From a virus: 36,082 nt of DNA. Position numbers and translations under genes: made by a program. The notes under the pieces were generated by a model. The model was not told the origin of the DNA, did not search any database, and worked only from the letters and a program-made list of their open reading frames with translations. Shown in pieces: positions 15,057 through 23,443 of the stretch. Within the stretch, counting starts at the first letter, position 1, and each line of letters begins with the position of its first letter. The DNA lies in the IMG/VR virus record IMGVR_UViG_3300028025_000899, positions 1-36,082 of that record. One strand, given 5' to 3'.

Positions 15057-15650
15057 ATGAATATGGAATTACCTTTATATATGTTGGAAATATCTGATGA
15101 TTTAAATGATGATGCAGAAGTGCAGTTCGTTTCATTAGTAGATAGACCTGCAATTCAAAAGAATTGGAATGCGTTTAAAAATGAACAGAAGTTTCAAATT
15201 ATTAGTGAAGATAAGCGTATTATTAGTGGTTGCGCTATGTTGGCTGATACTCCTATCTTTAGAAGCGATGCTACTTTTGGGGATTACTATGTTGCTTTTT
15301 CTAAAGACACTATTACAAAGATTGTTCAGAAATACTTTAAAAAAGGCTATCAGAATAATGTTAACCTGATGCACGACCCTAACCAAATTGAAACAGGGGT
15401 TACAATGTTTGAAAGTTTCATTAGTGATAAAGCTAGGGGTATTGAACCAATGAAAGGTTTTGAAGATGCGCCTGATGGGAGTTGGTTCGTATCTATGCTA
15501 GTAGAAAATGATGAGGTATGGGATAAGGTCAAGCAGGGTATGGTTAATGGATTTTCTATTGAAGGGATATTTAACTATGCTCCTAAAGTAACTGAAGAAG
15601 AAGTTAAAATGCAAAGAATCAAAGACATATTAAGTCAGGTTGATTTTTAA
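15057..15650 (+). CDS. XkdF-like prohead protease domain protein
   Basis: A 197-residue protein of the XkdF family, regarded as a capsid maturation serine protease-like protein. It starts MNMELPLYMLEISDDLNDDAEV, then QFVSLVDRPAIQKNW, GCAMLADTPIFRSD, VNLMHDPNQIE with an active-site-type His, FESFISDKARGIEP, and DGSWFVSMLVEN followed by VKQGMVNGFSIEG with the family's FSxEG box. It sits directly before the scaffold-like protein and the capsid gene, as expected for prohead maturation. The second Met (15063) is an alternative start. Confidence 0.85.
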   Translation: MNMELPLYMLEISDDLNDDAEVQFVSLVDRPAIQKNWNAFKNEQKFQIISEDKRIISGCAMLADTPIFRSDATFGDYYVAFSKDTITKIVQKYFKKGYQNNVNLMHDPNQIETGVTMFESFISDKARGIEPMKGFEDAPDGSWFVSMLVENDEVWDKVKQGMVNGFSIEGIFNYAPKVTEEEVKMQRIKDILSQVDF

Positions 15651-15693
15651 GTGATAAATATTAATAATTATAAACATTTAAATAAAAAGAAAA

Positions 15694-16299
15694 ATGAACA
15701 CAAAAGAAGCATTATTGCAAATAAGAGCCTTATTTGAAAATATGCCACAAGTTGTTGAGCCTGTAGCTCCTGTTGCTGAAGTAGCACCTGAAGTTACAAA
15801 GGTAGAAATGGCTGAATATTCTTTAGTAGATGGAACTAAGGTTATGATATCTGCTTTAGAAATCGGTGGTATGGTTACATTAGAAGATGGTACTCCTGCT
15901 CCTGTAGGTGAGCATCAATTAATGGATGGTACATCTATTACAGTTGATGAATTAGGTGCTATCGTAGAAATTGAATCACCTAAGTCTGATGTTGTAGAAG
16001 AAGAACCTGTAGCACCTGCTGCACCTATTCCTCCTGCACAAGATACAACTGCAATGATTGCAGAATTAAAGGAAGATTACGAAAAGAAAAAAATGGAATT
16101 AGAAGCAAAAATTGCTGAATTAGAGAGCAAAGTAAAACAAGGGTTTGCACAAGTAGCTGAATTAGTAGAAGCACTTTCAAACACCCCAACTGCAGAGCCT
16201 ACTCAAAAAGCAGCAAACGCATTTCAATCTTATGTAACTACTAATGATAGTAAGTACGAAAGAATTGAGAAATATAGAAACGCAATTTTAAACAAATAA
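15694..16299 (+). CDS. Probable scaffold protein
   Basis: A 201-residue acidic protein between the protease and the capsid gene. It has Pro/Ala/Glu-rich linkers (VVEPVAPVAEVAPEVTKVEM and VEEEPVAPAAPIPPAQD), two short beta motifs (YSLVDGTKVMIS and LEDGTPAPVGEHQLMDGT), then a helical coiled coil (KEDYEKKKMELEAKIAELES). That composition and position are typical of scaffolding proteins that shape the prohead and are then removed. The two VDGT/LEDGT-type repeats are a family hallmark. Identification rests on context and composition. Confidence 0.72.
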   Translation: MNTKEALLQIRALFENMPQVVEPVAPVAEVAPEVTKVEMAEYSLVDGTKVMISALEIGGMVTLEDGTPAPVGEHQLMDGTSITVDELGAIVEIESPKSDVVEEEPVAPAAPIPPAQDTTAMIAELKEDYEKKKMELEAKIAELESKVKQGFAQVAELVEALSNTPTAEPTQKAANAFQSYVTTNDSKYERIEKYRNAILNK

Positions 16300-16310
16300 A
16301 TTTATAAACA

Positions 16311-17261
16311 ATGGCATTTTCAGTAAGCACATTAGCGAACTATACTAAAGAGAACGAAGCATTATTGGTTACTTCTTCAGTATTAGGCGCAAAAACTGCA
16401 GCTTTAATTAAAAGCGCAGGTAACGTAATGGTTGGTGTAAAGTCTGCAGAGACAATCAACATTATGGACACAGATGCATTTTTCCAAGCAGGTGGTACTT
16501 GTGGTTGGAACGCATCAGGTACAACTTCTTTCACACAAAGAACTGTAACAGTAGGTAAAATCAAAGTACAAGAAGCATTATGTCCTAAGACATTAGAATC
16601 TAAGTATTTACAAAAGGCATTACCTACAGGTTCTCAATACGATTCAATTCCTTTTGAGCAAGAATTTTCTGACAAGAAAGCAAAGACTATTGCTTCTCAA
16701 TTAGAAACTGCTATTTGGCAGGGTGATACTGCATCTGCAAACGGTAACTTAAACAAGTTTGATGGTTTAATCAAATTGATTGGTGCTGCTTCAGGTGTTG
16801 TTGATGCAAACGTATCAGGATTTATTTCAGGTGCGCCTTTAACAGCTATCAATGCTTCAAACGTAGTATCTTTGTTTGATGGTGTTTACAGAGCAATCCC
16901 TGCAAAAGTAGTTGCTGCTGATGATATGGTTATCGTATGTGGTATGGATACTTTCAGAACTTACACTATTGCATTGAAGAACGCAAATATGTTCAACTAT
17001 GCATTTGATGGTAAGGCTGATTCTGAATTTGTACTTCCTGGCACTTCAATTAAAGTTGTAGCTTTACAAGGTCTTAATGGAACTAACGATGTTTACGCAA
17101 TGCGTTTAAGCAATTTGTTCTTAGGTACAGACTTATTGAACGAAGAAGAAAAATTTGAAATCTTCTTTGCTAAAGAAGCTGATGAAGTAAGATTTGCTGC
17201 AGAATTCAAAATGGGTGTGAACGTTGCATTCCCTGATGAAATCGTAAAGGTAACTATCTAA
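16311..17261 (+). CDS. Major capsid protein
   Basis: A 316-residue protein that follows the scaffold and precedes a terminator, the usual place of the highly expressed capsid gene. It begins MAFSVSTLANYTKENEALLV, with FTQRTVTVGKIKVQEALCPK and QLETAIWQGDTAS, matching a capsid family common in Bacteroidota phages. Codon use in this gene differs from its neighbours, favouring AAC, TTC and TCT, which suggests selection for strong expression. It forms the icosahedral shell. Fold (HK97-like) is assumed from family, not shown. Confidence 0.88.
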   Translation: MAFSVSTLANYTKENEALLVTSSVLGAKTAALIKSAGNVMVGVKSAETINIMDTDAFFQAGGTCGWNASGTTSFTQRTVTVGKIKVQEALCPKTLESKYLQKALPTGSQYDSIPFEQEFSDKKAKTIASQLETAIWQGDTASANGNLNKFDGLIKLIGAASGVVDANVSGFISGAPLTAINASNVVSLFDGVYRAIPAKVVAADDMVIVCGMDTFRTYTIALKNANMFNYAFDGKADSEFVLPGTSIKVVALQGLNGTNDVYAMRLSNLFLGTDLLNEEEKFEIFFAKEADEVRFAAEFKMGVNVAFPDEIVKVTI

Positions 17262-17268
17262 TTATAAA

Positions 17269-17297
17269 GGGGAGTTGAAATATACTCCCCATTTTTT
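17269..17297 (+). terminator. Terminator after major capsid gene
   Basis: GGGGAGT at 17269-17275 pairs with ACTCCCC at 17284-17290, a perfect 7-bp stem with an 8-nt loop, followed at once by ATTTTTT. This is a clear intrinsic terminator 8 bp after the capsid gene's stop. Confidence 0.85.
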
Positions 17298-17318
17298 AAA
17301 ACAATAAAATAATATAAT

Positions 17319-17837
17319 ATGCCGTGCGCATTAACACAAGGATATACCTTAGATTGCCGTGATTCACTAGGTGGTATTACGGAAGTTTATTTTATTGCAA
17401 GTTCAGATGTAACTTCTACTACCGAAGCTAGTGGTGTAATTACTGCTTTAACAAAGGCGGTAGGTAAAAGATTCTATAAATACGAGTTAACAAAAGGGAC
17501 ATCTATGTTCACAGAGAATGTAGCATCAAATGTTCAAAATGGTACTTTGTTTTTCACACCTGAATTAACAATAATTTTAAATAAGCTACAAGCTAATACA
17601 AGAAACGAAATCTTGTTATTGGCTCAAAATAGACTTGTAGCAGTTGCAAAAGATAACAATGGCAAGTATTGGTATTTAGGCAAAACAAGAGCATTAGATT
17701 TGACTGCAGGTAATGCTGCATCAGGTACTGCTGAAGGTGATAGAAGTGGTTACACTTTGACTTTTACAGGCGCAGAACCTGCATTAGCACCTGAAGTAAA
17801 TAGCGCAGTCGCTTCTGCCCTTACAACTGCAGGATAA
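17319..17837 (+). CDS. Major tail tube-like protein
   Basis: A 172-residue protein starting MPCALTQGYTLDCRDSLGG. It shows a beta-rich tube-protein pattern (EVYFIASSDV, AVGKRFYKYELTKGTSMFTE, WYLGKTRALDLTAGN, DRSGYTLTFTGAEP). It lies between two strong terminators, as expected for an abundantly made structural gene. I recognise this type as the tail tube (major tail) protein of Bacteroidota siphophages. The start ATG follows an A-rich leader. Confidence 0.8.
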   Translation: MPCALTQGYTLDCRDSLGGITEVYFIASSDVTSTTEASGVITALTKAVGKRFYKYELTKGTSMFTENVASNVQNGTLFFTPELTIILNKLQANTRNEILLLAQNRLVAVAKDNNGKYWYLGKTRALDLTAGNAASGTAEGDRSGYTLTFTGAEPALAPEVNSAVASALTTAG

Positions 17838-17863
17838 AGTTTGTAGTTTTTCATAGTTTAGTT

Positions 17864-17895
17864 CCCCTGCCTAGTTTTCTAGGTGGGGGTTTTTA
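17864..17895 (+). terminator. Strong terminator after tail tube gene
   Basis: CCCCTGC followed by CTAG at 17864-17874 pairs with CTAGGTGGGGG at 17879-17889 (11 pairs, two of them G-U), with a TTTT loop and a following TTTTT. It is preceded by TAGTTTTTCATAGTT (17844-17858), nearly the same block as before the 9223 terminator. Confidence 0.85.
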
Positions 17896-17903
17896 TTTTA
17901 AAA

Positions 17904-17940
17904 TGATTGATAAATGACTAATATATGATTGATAAGTGTC
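17904..17940. repeat. Pair of direct repeats TGATTGATAA-type
   Basis: TGATTGATAAATGAC at 17904-17918 and TGATTGATAAGTGTC at 17926-17940, 22 bp start to start (about two helical turns). They lie in the 202-bp gene-free stretch between the tail tube terminator and the next gene. They may be protein-binding sites. Confidence 0.55.
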
Positions 17941-17944
17941 AAAA

Positions 17945-17997
17945 AGTAAAGTTATTGACTTACTTTATTAGAACATAAGTCAAGTTTTACCTTTACT
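17945..17997. repeat. Compound inverted repeat upstream of neck/portal genes
   Basis: An outer arm AGTAAAG (17945-17951) matches CTTTACT (17991-17997). An inner arm TTGACTTA (17955-17962) matches TAAGTCAA (17976-17983) with a 13-nt loop. The inner and outer arms are both perfect. It could be an operator or an RNA hairpin in the leader of 18040. The rest of the stretch (17998-18039) is AT-rich with a TTTG at 18005 but no convincing -7 box. Confidence 0.6.
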
Positions 17998-18039
17998 GAT
18001 TCATTTTGTAAATATTTATATAATTGCTATTTATAATTG

Positions 18040-18414
18040 ATGATACATTTAACTAAAGGCGAAACTAATACTATTGTTATGACATTAACTGAAAAGCAGT
18101 TATTGACTAACCCTAATTATTTATTTGTGTTCACGAATAGGAGTAGTAATAATGTCATTAAATTCGTAGTATTAAACGCAGCAGATACAAGTTTATATAA
18201 AGACAGATTTAATCAGTTTAGCATAGTTACAAATACTAAGTTTAAAAACGCATTAGAAGGTCAGTACACATACGAAATATATGAACAGGCTAGTACTACC
18301 AATTTAGATATTACAGGCTTAAATAAGCTAGAAACAGGGATTATGTGGCTTTCGGGTTCTACCTTGACATATAACCAATATACAACAACAGACACTTATA
18401 CAATTAGACAATGA
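18040..18414 (+). CDS. Conserved phage structural protein before portal
   Basis: A 124-residue protein from ATG 18040 (MIHLTKGETNTIVMTLTEKQ; an in-frame TTG 3 bp upstream is less likely). LTNPNYLFVFTNRSSNN and FKNALEGQYTYEIYEQ are recurring patterns in a small beta-rich family of Bacteroidota phages that sits among virion genes. It overlaps the portal gene by 4 bp. A head or fibre-adaptor role is possible; no function known. Confidence 0.7.
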   Translation: MIHLTKGETNTIVMTLTEKQLLTNPNYLFVFTNRSSNNVIKFVVLNAADTSLYKDRFNQFSIVTNTKFKNALEGQYTYEIYEQASTTNLDITGLNKLETGIMWLSGSTLTYNQYTTTDTYTIRQ

Positions 18415-20393
18415 TAGATTTAAGAGTATTAACATTCGCAGAAGCTAGACAACCTGAATTCAAAGAGAAGAAAGGTATAGATGGTGGATACATTAAATAT
18501 GGCGAAAACAATGACTATCCTGAATATATAGTAGATTTATATAATAAGTCTTCTAAGCATAGTGCCATTATTAAAAGTAAGGTACATTATATTACAGGCA
18601 ATGGTTGGTCAGGTCAGCCTGATGCACAGGCATTCATAGACAAAGCAAATAGAGTTGAATCTTTAAATGATTTAACTAGAAAAGTATCTTTAGATATTGA
18701 AATCTTTGGTGGTTCATTTTTAGAAGTCATTTGGGATTTATCAGGCAATCTTGCAGAAATTTGGCATTGTGATTACACAAAGATGCGCACAAATAAAGAT
18801 AATACGCAGTATTGGTATAAAGAAGATTGGAAGGATAACAAGGTAAAGCCTGAAGTAATTGCTGCATTTAATCCTAAGCAACCAACAGGTAAGCAGATTT
18901 TATATGTTAAGGAATACAGACCTAACATTGGTATTTATGGATTGCCTTCATACTTTGCTGCATTAAACTATATTGAATCTGACATTGAGGTATCTAAGCA
19001 TATTTTAGGAAATGCACAGACAGGGTTTTCTGCTAGTAAACTTATTACTTTACCAAATGGTGAGCCTAATGATGAAGAAAAACGCAATGTAGATAATAGA
19101 ATTAGAAAAACCTATAGCGGTGCAGATGGCAAAAAGTATATGATTGCCTTTGTGAATGATATATCTAGAAAGCCTGTTATTGATGATTTAGGTACAAGTG
19201 ATTTAACAAAAGAGGACTTTGGTAAGATAGATGAATTGATTCAGACTAATATTTTTAGTGGGCATCAGGTTACTACCCCTTCAATTATGGGTATTGCTGA
19301 AGCAGGTAAGTTAGGCACTAGAACAGAAATGCGTGATGGCTATGAAATATTTAAGAACACTTATGTGAATGCTAAACAAATGCATTTAGAAAGTATCTTT
19401 AATATGTTAGCTAAATTAAAAGGGGTAACAAGTGAAATTAAGATTATTCCTACAGAACCAATAGGTATTGAATTTAGTGAGGCTACAATAGCTGCTAATG
19501 CGCCTAAAGAATGGATACTAGAAAAGATTGGTATTGATATGACTAAATATGCACCTGCTGCAGATGTTAACGCACCTGTACAGGAATTGTCAGTTAATGA
19601 GCATATCAAAGGTTTAAAAGGTCGTGAATGGCAGAATATGCAGCGCATCATTCGTGAATTTTCTAAAGGTAAAATAAACAGAGAACAAGCTACTGCAATG
19701 CTTAAAACAGGATATGCTTTAAGTGATGAAGAAGTGAATCTATGGTTAGGTGCAGAATTAGATGCTGAATTTGCAGCGCAAGACTTTAGTGTATTTTATG
19801 AGTTTGGAGAAAGTCAAGATGCGTACAATATTTGGAAATCTAAAAAGCGTTTTAGCGAAGAATCAGACTTTCATATGTTCGCAGATGTGAATCAATTAGA
19901 ATCTGACATTCTAGACCAAATTGCAAAGCAAAAGGATATTACACCTGAAGTATTAGCAGAGGTTTTAGATGAAAGCGTAGATACAATTAATACTATTTTA
20001 AGAGACCTAGAAGATAGAAAGATATTAAAGGTTAGCGAAGAAAAAATAGGGAAGGGAATAAATAGCAATATCATTATTTCTAGGGAGTTGGTGCAACCAT
20101 TAAGCAAGACAGTTGGTAATGTAAAACCACAGACTACTGAAATTTTAGTAAGATATTCTTATGATTGGAAATCAGGATTTAATGATTCGGATTTATCAAA
20201 TAGCAGACCATTTTGCAAAGAATTAATTAGAGCAAAAAAGCTATATAGTAGAAGCGACATAGAACAAATTTCAGCAAGATTAGGATACTCTGTATGGGAT
20301 AGAGCAGGTGGTTGGTGGACAATGCCTAGCGGTGAACATAGTGAATCTTGCAGACACGAGTGGAAAACAAACATAGTTACAAGAAAAAAATAA
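18411..20393 (+). CDS. Portal protein with unusual C-terminal extension
   Basis: A 660-residue protein. Residues 1 to about 400 are a phage portal, the dodecameric ring through which DNA enters and leaves the capsid: IKYGENNDYPEYIVDLYNKS, SAIIKSKVHYITGNGW, IEIFGGSFLEVIWD, and helical ILGNAQTGFSA. It then continues far beyond a normal portal. About 480-560 reads as a winged helix (ESDILDQIAKQKDITPEVLA, ILRDLEDRKILKVSEE). The last 75 residues (RPFCKELIRAKKLYSRSDIE, GYSVWDRAGGWW, SCRHEWKT) form a Cys/His-containing domain resembling C-termini of MuF-like minor head proteins. A fusion of portal and head protein is likely. Confidence 0.85.
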   Translation: MIDLRVLTFAEARQPEFKEKKGIDGGYIKYGENNDYPEYIVDLYNKSSKHSAIIKSKVHYITGNGWSGQPDAQAFIDKANRVESLNDLTRKVSLDIEIFGGSFLEVIWDLSGNLAEIWHCDYTKMRTNKDNTQYWYKEDWKDNKVKPEVIAAFNPKQPTGKQILYVKEYRPNIGIYGLPSYFAALNYIESDIEVSKHILGNAQTGFSASKLITLPNGEPNDEEKRNVDNRIRKTYSGADGKKYMIAFVNDISRKPVIDDLGTSDLTKEDFGKIDELIQTNIFSGHQVTTPSIMGIAEAGKLGTRTEMRDGYEIFKNTYVNAKQMHLESIFNMLAKLKGVTSEIKIIPTEPIGIEFSEATIAANAPKEWILEKIGIDMTKYAPAADVNAPVQELSVNEHIKGLKGREWQNMQRIIREFSKGKINREQATAMLKTGYALSDEEVNLWLGAELDAEFAAQDFSVFYEFGESQDAYNIWKSKKRFSEESDFHMFADVNQLESDILDQIAKQKDITPEVLAEVLDESVDTINTILRDLEDRKILKVSEEKIGKGINSNIIISRELVQPLSKTVGNVKPQTTEILVRYSYDWKSGFNDSDLSNSRPFCKELIRAKKLYSRSDIEQISARLGYSVWDRAGGWWTMPSGEHSESCRHEWKTNIVTRKK

Positions 20394-20397
20394 TAAG

Positions 20398-20973
20398 ATG
20401 TCATTAAATACATTATTCATATCGGTACAGAGTATTAAAGATAGAACAGGTCTACACGCAAATGTAGATGAAAAATTAGTTTTACCTGAAATCAAGACTG
20501 CACAGGATATGTATATTTTACCTGCATTGGGTAGTACATTATATAACAGATTACAGGATGGAGTTAATAACTGCACCTTAAATATGGATGAACAAGGTTT
20601 ATTAGATAACTATGTTACTGATTGCCTTATCTATTATGTTATGAGTGAATTGCCAATGGGGTTATCATATCAATTTTATAACAAAGGATTGCTTCGCAAA
20701 GGTGGGGATAATCAAGAAAATCCATCAATGCAGGATATGATTGATGTGGCAAATAGATACAGGACTAGAGCAGAATTTTACAAGCAAAGATTGATTAAAT
20801 ATTTAAGACAGAACAACACAATGTTCCCTGAATATTTAAACTTTACTAGTGGAATAGACACAATAGTTCCTGATTTAGAAGGTTACACAACATCACTTTA
20901 TTTAGAAGATGATTGTGCTTGTTGGGATAAAAAACCTTTATCAGAAAAATATCAAGGTAAAATAGGTTGCTAA
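20398..20973 (+). CDS. Head-tail connector-like protein (DUF6712-like)
   Basis: A 191-residue helical protein following the portal. It starts MSLNTLFISVQSIKDRTGLH and then has ENVDEKLVLPEIKTAQD-like spacing, YILPALGSTLYNRL, LDNYVTDCLIYYVMSELPMG and SYQFYNKGLLRKG. This arrangement is typical of the first head-tail adaptor of Bacteroidota phages. A C-terminal CACWD and GKIGC add cysteines. It probably binds the portal ring from below. Confidence 0.78.
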   Translation: MSLNTLFISVQSIKDRTGLHANVDEKLVLPEIKTAQDMYILPALGSTLYNRLQDGVNNCTLNMDEQGLLDNYVTDCLIYYVMSELPMGLSYQFYNKGLLRKGGDNQENPSMQDMIDVANRYRTRAEFYKQRLIKYLRQNNTMFPEYLNFTSGIDTIVPDLEGYTTSLYLEDDCACWDKKPLSEKYQGKIGC

Positions 20974-20974
20974 T

Positions 20975-21103
20975 ATGAGCAAAGAAGCAAATATTAAAAA
21001 TCAAAATAAGCTAAAAGTTTATTTAGAAAAAACAAAAAAGAATGACATTAAATCAAATAGTAAAAACAATAACAACATTCGCAAACAATCACGAGCAAAT
21101 TAA
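20975..21103 (+). CDS. Small basic protein (42 aa), overlaps next gene
   Basis: A 42-codon frame beginning at ATG 20975, one base after the connector's stop (TAATATG), and ending at TAA 21101-21103. It is very basic and asparagine-rich (MSKEANIKNQNKLKVYLEKT, then KSNSKNNNNIRKQSRAN). The last 62 bp overlap the next gene in another frame, so part of its sequence may be only a shadow. Position right behind a stop favours it; composition does not. Confidence 0.35.
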   Translation: MSKEANIKNQNKLKVYLEKTKKNDIKSNSKNNNNIRKQSRAN

Positions 21104-21464
21104 GTTCGTATATTTTGGGGATGTATGGGAAAGGTTAAGTAATGGTGAAGTTACTTATCCTGCTATGTTCTTTACTTTAACTGATGCTCAAATATTAGCT
21201 AAACAAATACAATATAATTTTTCTATCTATGTAATGGATAGAATGTTAATGGAAGAAACAAATGAAACAGAGGTATTAAGTGATATGACTTTAATAGGTC
21301 AGGATTTGGTTGCTGAATTAAGAGACCCTATTTATAATTGGATTGCTAGTGATAACATGACTGTTTCATTTTATACGGAATCAGACCCTGATTATTTAGC
21401 AGGTGTTAAAATAGACTTTTCATTAACATTATCTTCATTAAACGATACCTGTCAAATACCATAA
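21042..21464 (+). CDS. Tail terminator / neck-like protein
   Basis: A 140-residue alpha/beta protein: NQIVKTITTFANNHEQIKFV, YFGDVWERLSNGEVTYPAMF, FSIYVMDRMLMEETNETEVL, and DMTLIGQDLVAELRDP. The helix-strand-strand-helix shape, size and position between connector and fibre genes fit tail terminator proteins that cap the tail tube below the head. I recognise the family from Bacteroidota phages but cannot place the exact role. Confidence 0.68.
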   Translation: MTLNQIVKTITTFANNHEQIKFVYFGDVWERLSNGEVTYPAMFFTLTDAQILAKQIQYNFSIYVMDRMLMEETNETEVLSDMTLIGQDLVAELRDPIYNWIASDNMTVSFYTESDPDYLAGVKIDFSLTLSSLNDTCQIP

Positions 21465-21465
21465 T

Positions 21466-23055
21466 ATGCAAAGTAAAAAGATAAACGAATTAGGAACTAA
21501 CCTTTCACCTTCAATTTATGATTTAACAGTAGTAGGTGATGCTGCAACAGGGCAATTAAAAAAGATTACATTAAATCAGATTGCAAGTTTATTTGGTTCT
21601 GTAGGTGGGGTATCTAGTGTTGCTATGACTGTACCAACAGGATTAACTGTAACAGGTTCACCTATTACAACAAGTGGTACATTGGCAGTTACTTTAACTG
21701 CAGGATATTCTATACCAACAACGGCTAAACAAGCAGATTGGGATACGGCATTTACAGATAAATACAAATGGGATGGTGGTGCTTCAGGATTAACTGCTTC
21801 TACAGGTAGGACAAGTTTAGGTGCAACAACTATAGGAAGTAACTTTTTTACATTAACTAATCCTAGCGCAGTAACTTTTTTAAGGGTTAATGCGGATAAT
21901 AGTATTTCTGCTTTAGATGCTGCTACATTTAGAAGTGCCATTGGCGCAGGTACAAGTTCAACAACAGGAACAGTTACTTCAGTAGCTGCATTGACATTAG
22001 GTACTACAGGAACAGATGTTTCTTCATCAGTTGCTAATAGTACTACAACACCTGTAATTACTTTAAACATTCCAACTGCTAGTGCTACAAATCGTGGTGC
22101 TTTAAGCAGTGCGGATTGGACAACTTTTAACAATAAAGAATCTGCTATTGCAGCAGGTACAACTTCACAATATTGGAGAGGGGATAAATCGTGGCAGACA
22201 TTAGATACTACTGCAGTAACAGAAGGTACAAATCTATATTATACTGATGCAAGGGTAAGAGCAGCAGTAAGTTTAACAACTACAGGTTCAAGTGGTTCTG
22301 CTACATATAGTTCATCAACAGGTGTATTTAATGTTCCTACATATACATTATCAGGGTTAGGTGGTCAAGCGCAATTAGATGGTACAGGATTTGTGAAGGC
22401 ATCAGGCACTACAATAACTTATGATAATAATACTTACTTAACTACAAGTTCTGCATCAAGCACTTACCTATCGTTATCAGGTGGAACATTGACAGGTGCT
22501 TTAAATGGCACTTCAGCTTCATTTTCAGGTAATATAACTGTATCTTCAAATAATACTTCAGGTGGTGGGATTATATTATCTGATGATGGGGATATTGTTG
22601 ATTTAAATGATGCTTATTGTTCAATGAGGTTTACTGCAGGTGTAAGAATATTTTCAGGTAATAGAACAGGTTCGCCTGTTATTACTTTGTCAAATACAGG
22701 TGTAATTAGTGCATCAAGTGCCACATTTACAGGTTCAGTAATTGATTATAATAGTTTCAATACTCAAACATCAAATTATACATTAGTATTATCTGATGCA
22801 AGTAAGATTATTGAAATGAACGTAGGTAGTGCTAATACAGTAACAATACCTAACAACTCAAGTGTGGCTTTCCCTATTGGAACTGAAATAACAGTATTAC
22901 AATACGGAGGAGGTGTTACTTCAATAGCAGTTGCAGGTGGTGTATCAATAGTAAGTAAAGACAATGCAAACATAATTGCTAATAGATATTCAGGTGTAAC
23001 CTTACTTAAAAGAGCAACTAATGAATGGTATTTAATTGGTAATATAGTAATATAA
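21466..23055 (+). CDS. Tail fibre protein
   Basis: A 529-residue fibre-like protein, Ser/Thr/Gly-rich and poor in charge. The N-terminus (MQSKKINELGTNLSPSIYDL, then GQLKKITLNQIASLFG) is a virion-attachment pattern. The shaft has ATNRGALSSADWTTFNNKES, TSQYWRGDKSWQTLDTTAV and TNLYYTDARVRAAVS, modules common in phage fibres. The SADW-TFNNK module recurs in the fibre at 23812. The C-terminal 110 residues look like a receptor-contacting tip. Probably binds the host surface. Confidence 0.82.
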   Translation: MQSKKINELGTNLSPSIYDLTVVGDAATGQLKKITLNQIASLFGSVGGVSSVAMTVPTGLTVTGSPITTSGTLAVTLTAGYSIPTTAKQADWDTAFTDKYKWDGGASGLTASTGRTSLGATTIGSNFFTLTNPSAVTFLRVNADNSISALDAATFRSAIGAGTSSTTGTVTSVAALTLGTTGTDVSSSVANSTTTPVITLNIPTASATNRGALSSADWTTFNNKESAIAAGTTSQYWRGDKSWQTLDTTAVTEGTNLYYTDARVRAAVSLTTTGSSGSATYSSSTGVFNVPTYTLSGLGGQAQLDGTGFVKASGTTITYDNNTYLTTSSASSTYLSLSGGTLTGALNGTSASFSGNITVSSNNTSGGGIILSDDGDIVDLNDAYCSMRFTAGVRIFSGNRTGSPVITLSNTGVISASSATFTGSVIDYNSFNTQTSNYTLVLSDASKIIEMNVGSANTVTIPNNSSVAFPIGTEITVLQYGGGVTSIAVAGGVSIVSKDNANIIANRYSGVTLLKRATNEWYLIGNIVI

Positions 23056-23420
23056 TGAAATTGTTAAGACAAGGAATAATAATGTCTGCACAGGGCAGAA
23101 CAACAACAGGGGTTGATATTAACAACTATACAACAACTGCTAACATTACAAACGTAACTGTTAATGGTGTTGCTATTACTGATGTAACCTTTCCTGTAAC
23201 TGCAGGTAATAGTGCGAATGGAATAACAAATCAATTAGGAACTTATACAATAGTGGTAAGTTATAATAATGCTAGTGGTGATTATGTAAATGTAACAGAT
23301 ACTAAATTGAATGTAAATTGCGCTAATGTAGCAGGTTCAAGTAGGACTTTTGCAGGTCAAATAACTAATGGGTATTATCCAAGTATAATAATTGAAATGG
23401 GGGATGGTACTTGTCCATAA
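23055..23420 (+). CDS. Fibre-associated small protein
   Basis: A 121-residue beta-rich, Asn/Thr-rich protein sharing one base with the fibre's stop. NITNVTVNGVAITDVTFPVT and YTIVVSYNNASGDYVNVTD predict an immunoglobulin-like or similar beta sandwich. It ends in IIEMGDGTCP, with Cys residues near the end. It lies between two fibre genes and is probably a virion decoration or adaptor. I do not recognise the family. Confidence 0.6.
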   Translation: MKLLRQGIIMSAQGRTTTGVDINNYTTTANITNVTVNGVAITDVTFPVTAGNSANGITNQLGTYTIVVSYNNASGDYVNVTDTKLNVNCANVAGSSRTFAGQITNGYYPSIIIEMGDGTCP

Positions 23421-23443
23421 TTAAAAAATAAAAATTAAAAAAT

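Noticed and set aside
21576-22133. 185-codon antisense frame under the fibre gene
   Set aside because: It mirrors a Thr/Ser/Gly-rich sequence on the coding strand that gives few antisense stops; it has no protein-like motif and no promoter or neighbours on that strand. The same holds for other antisense frames.
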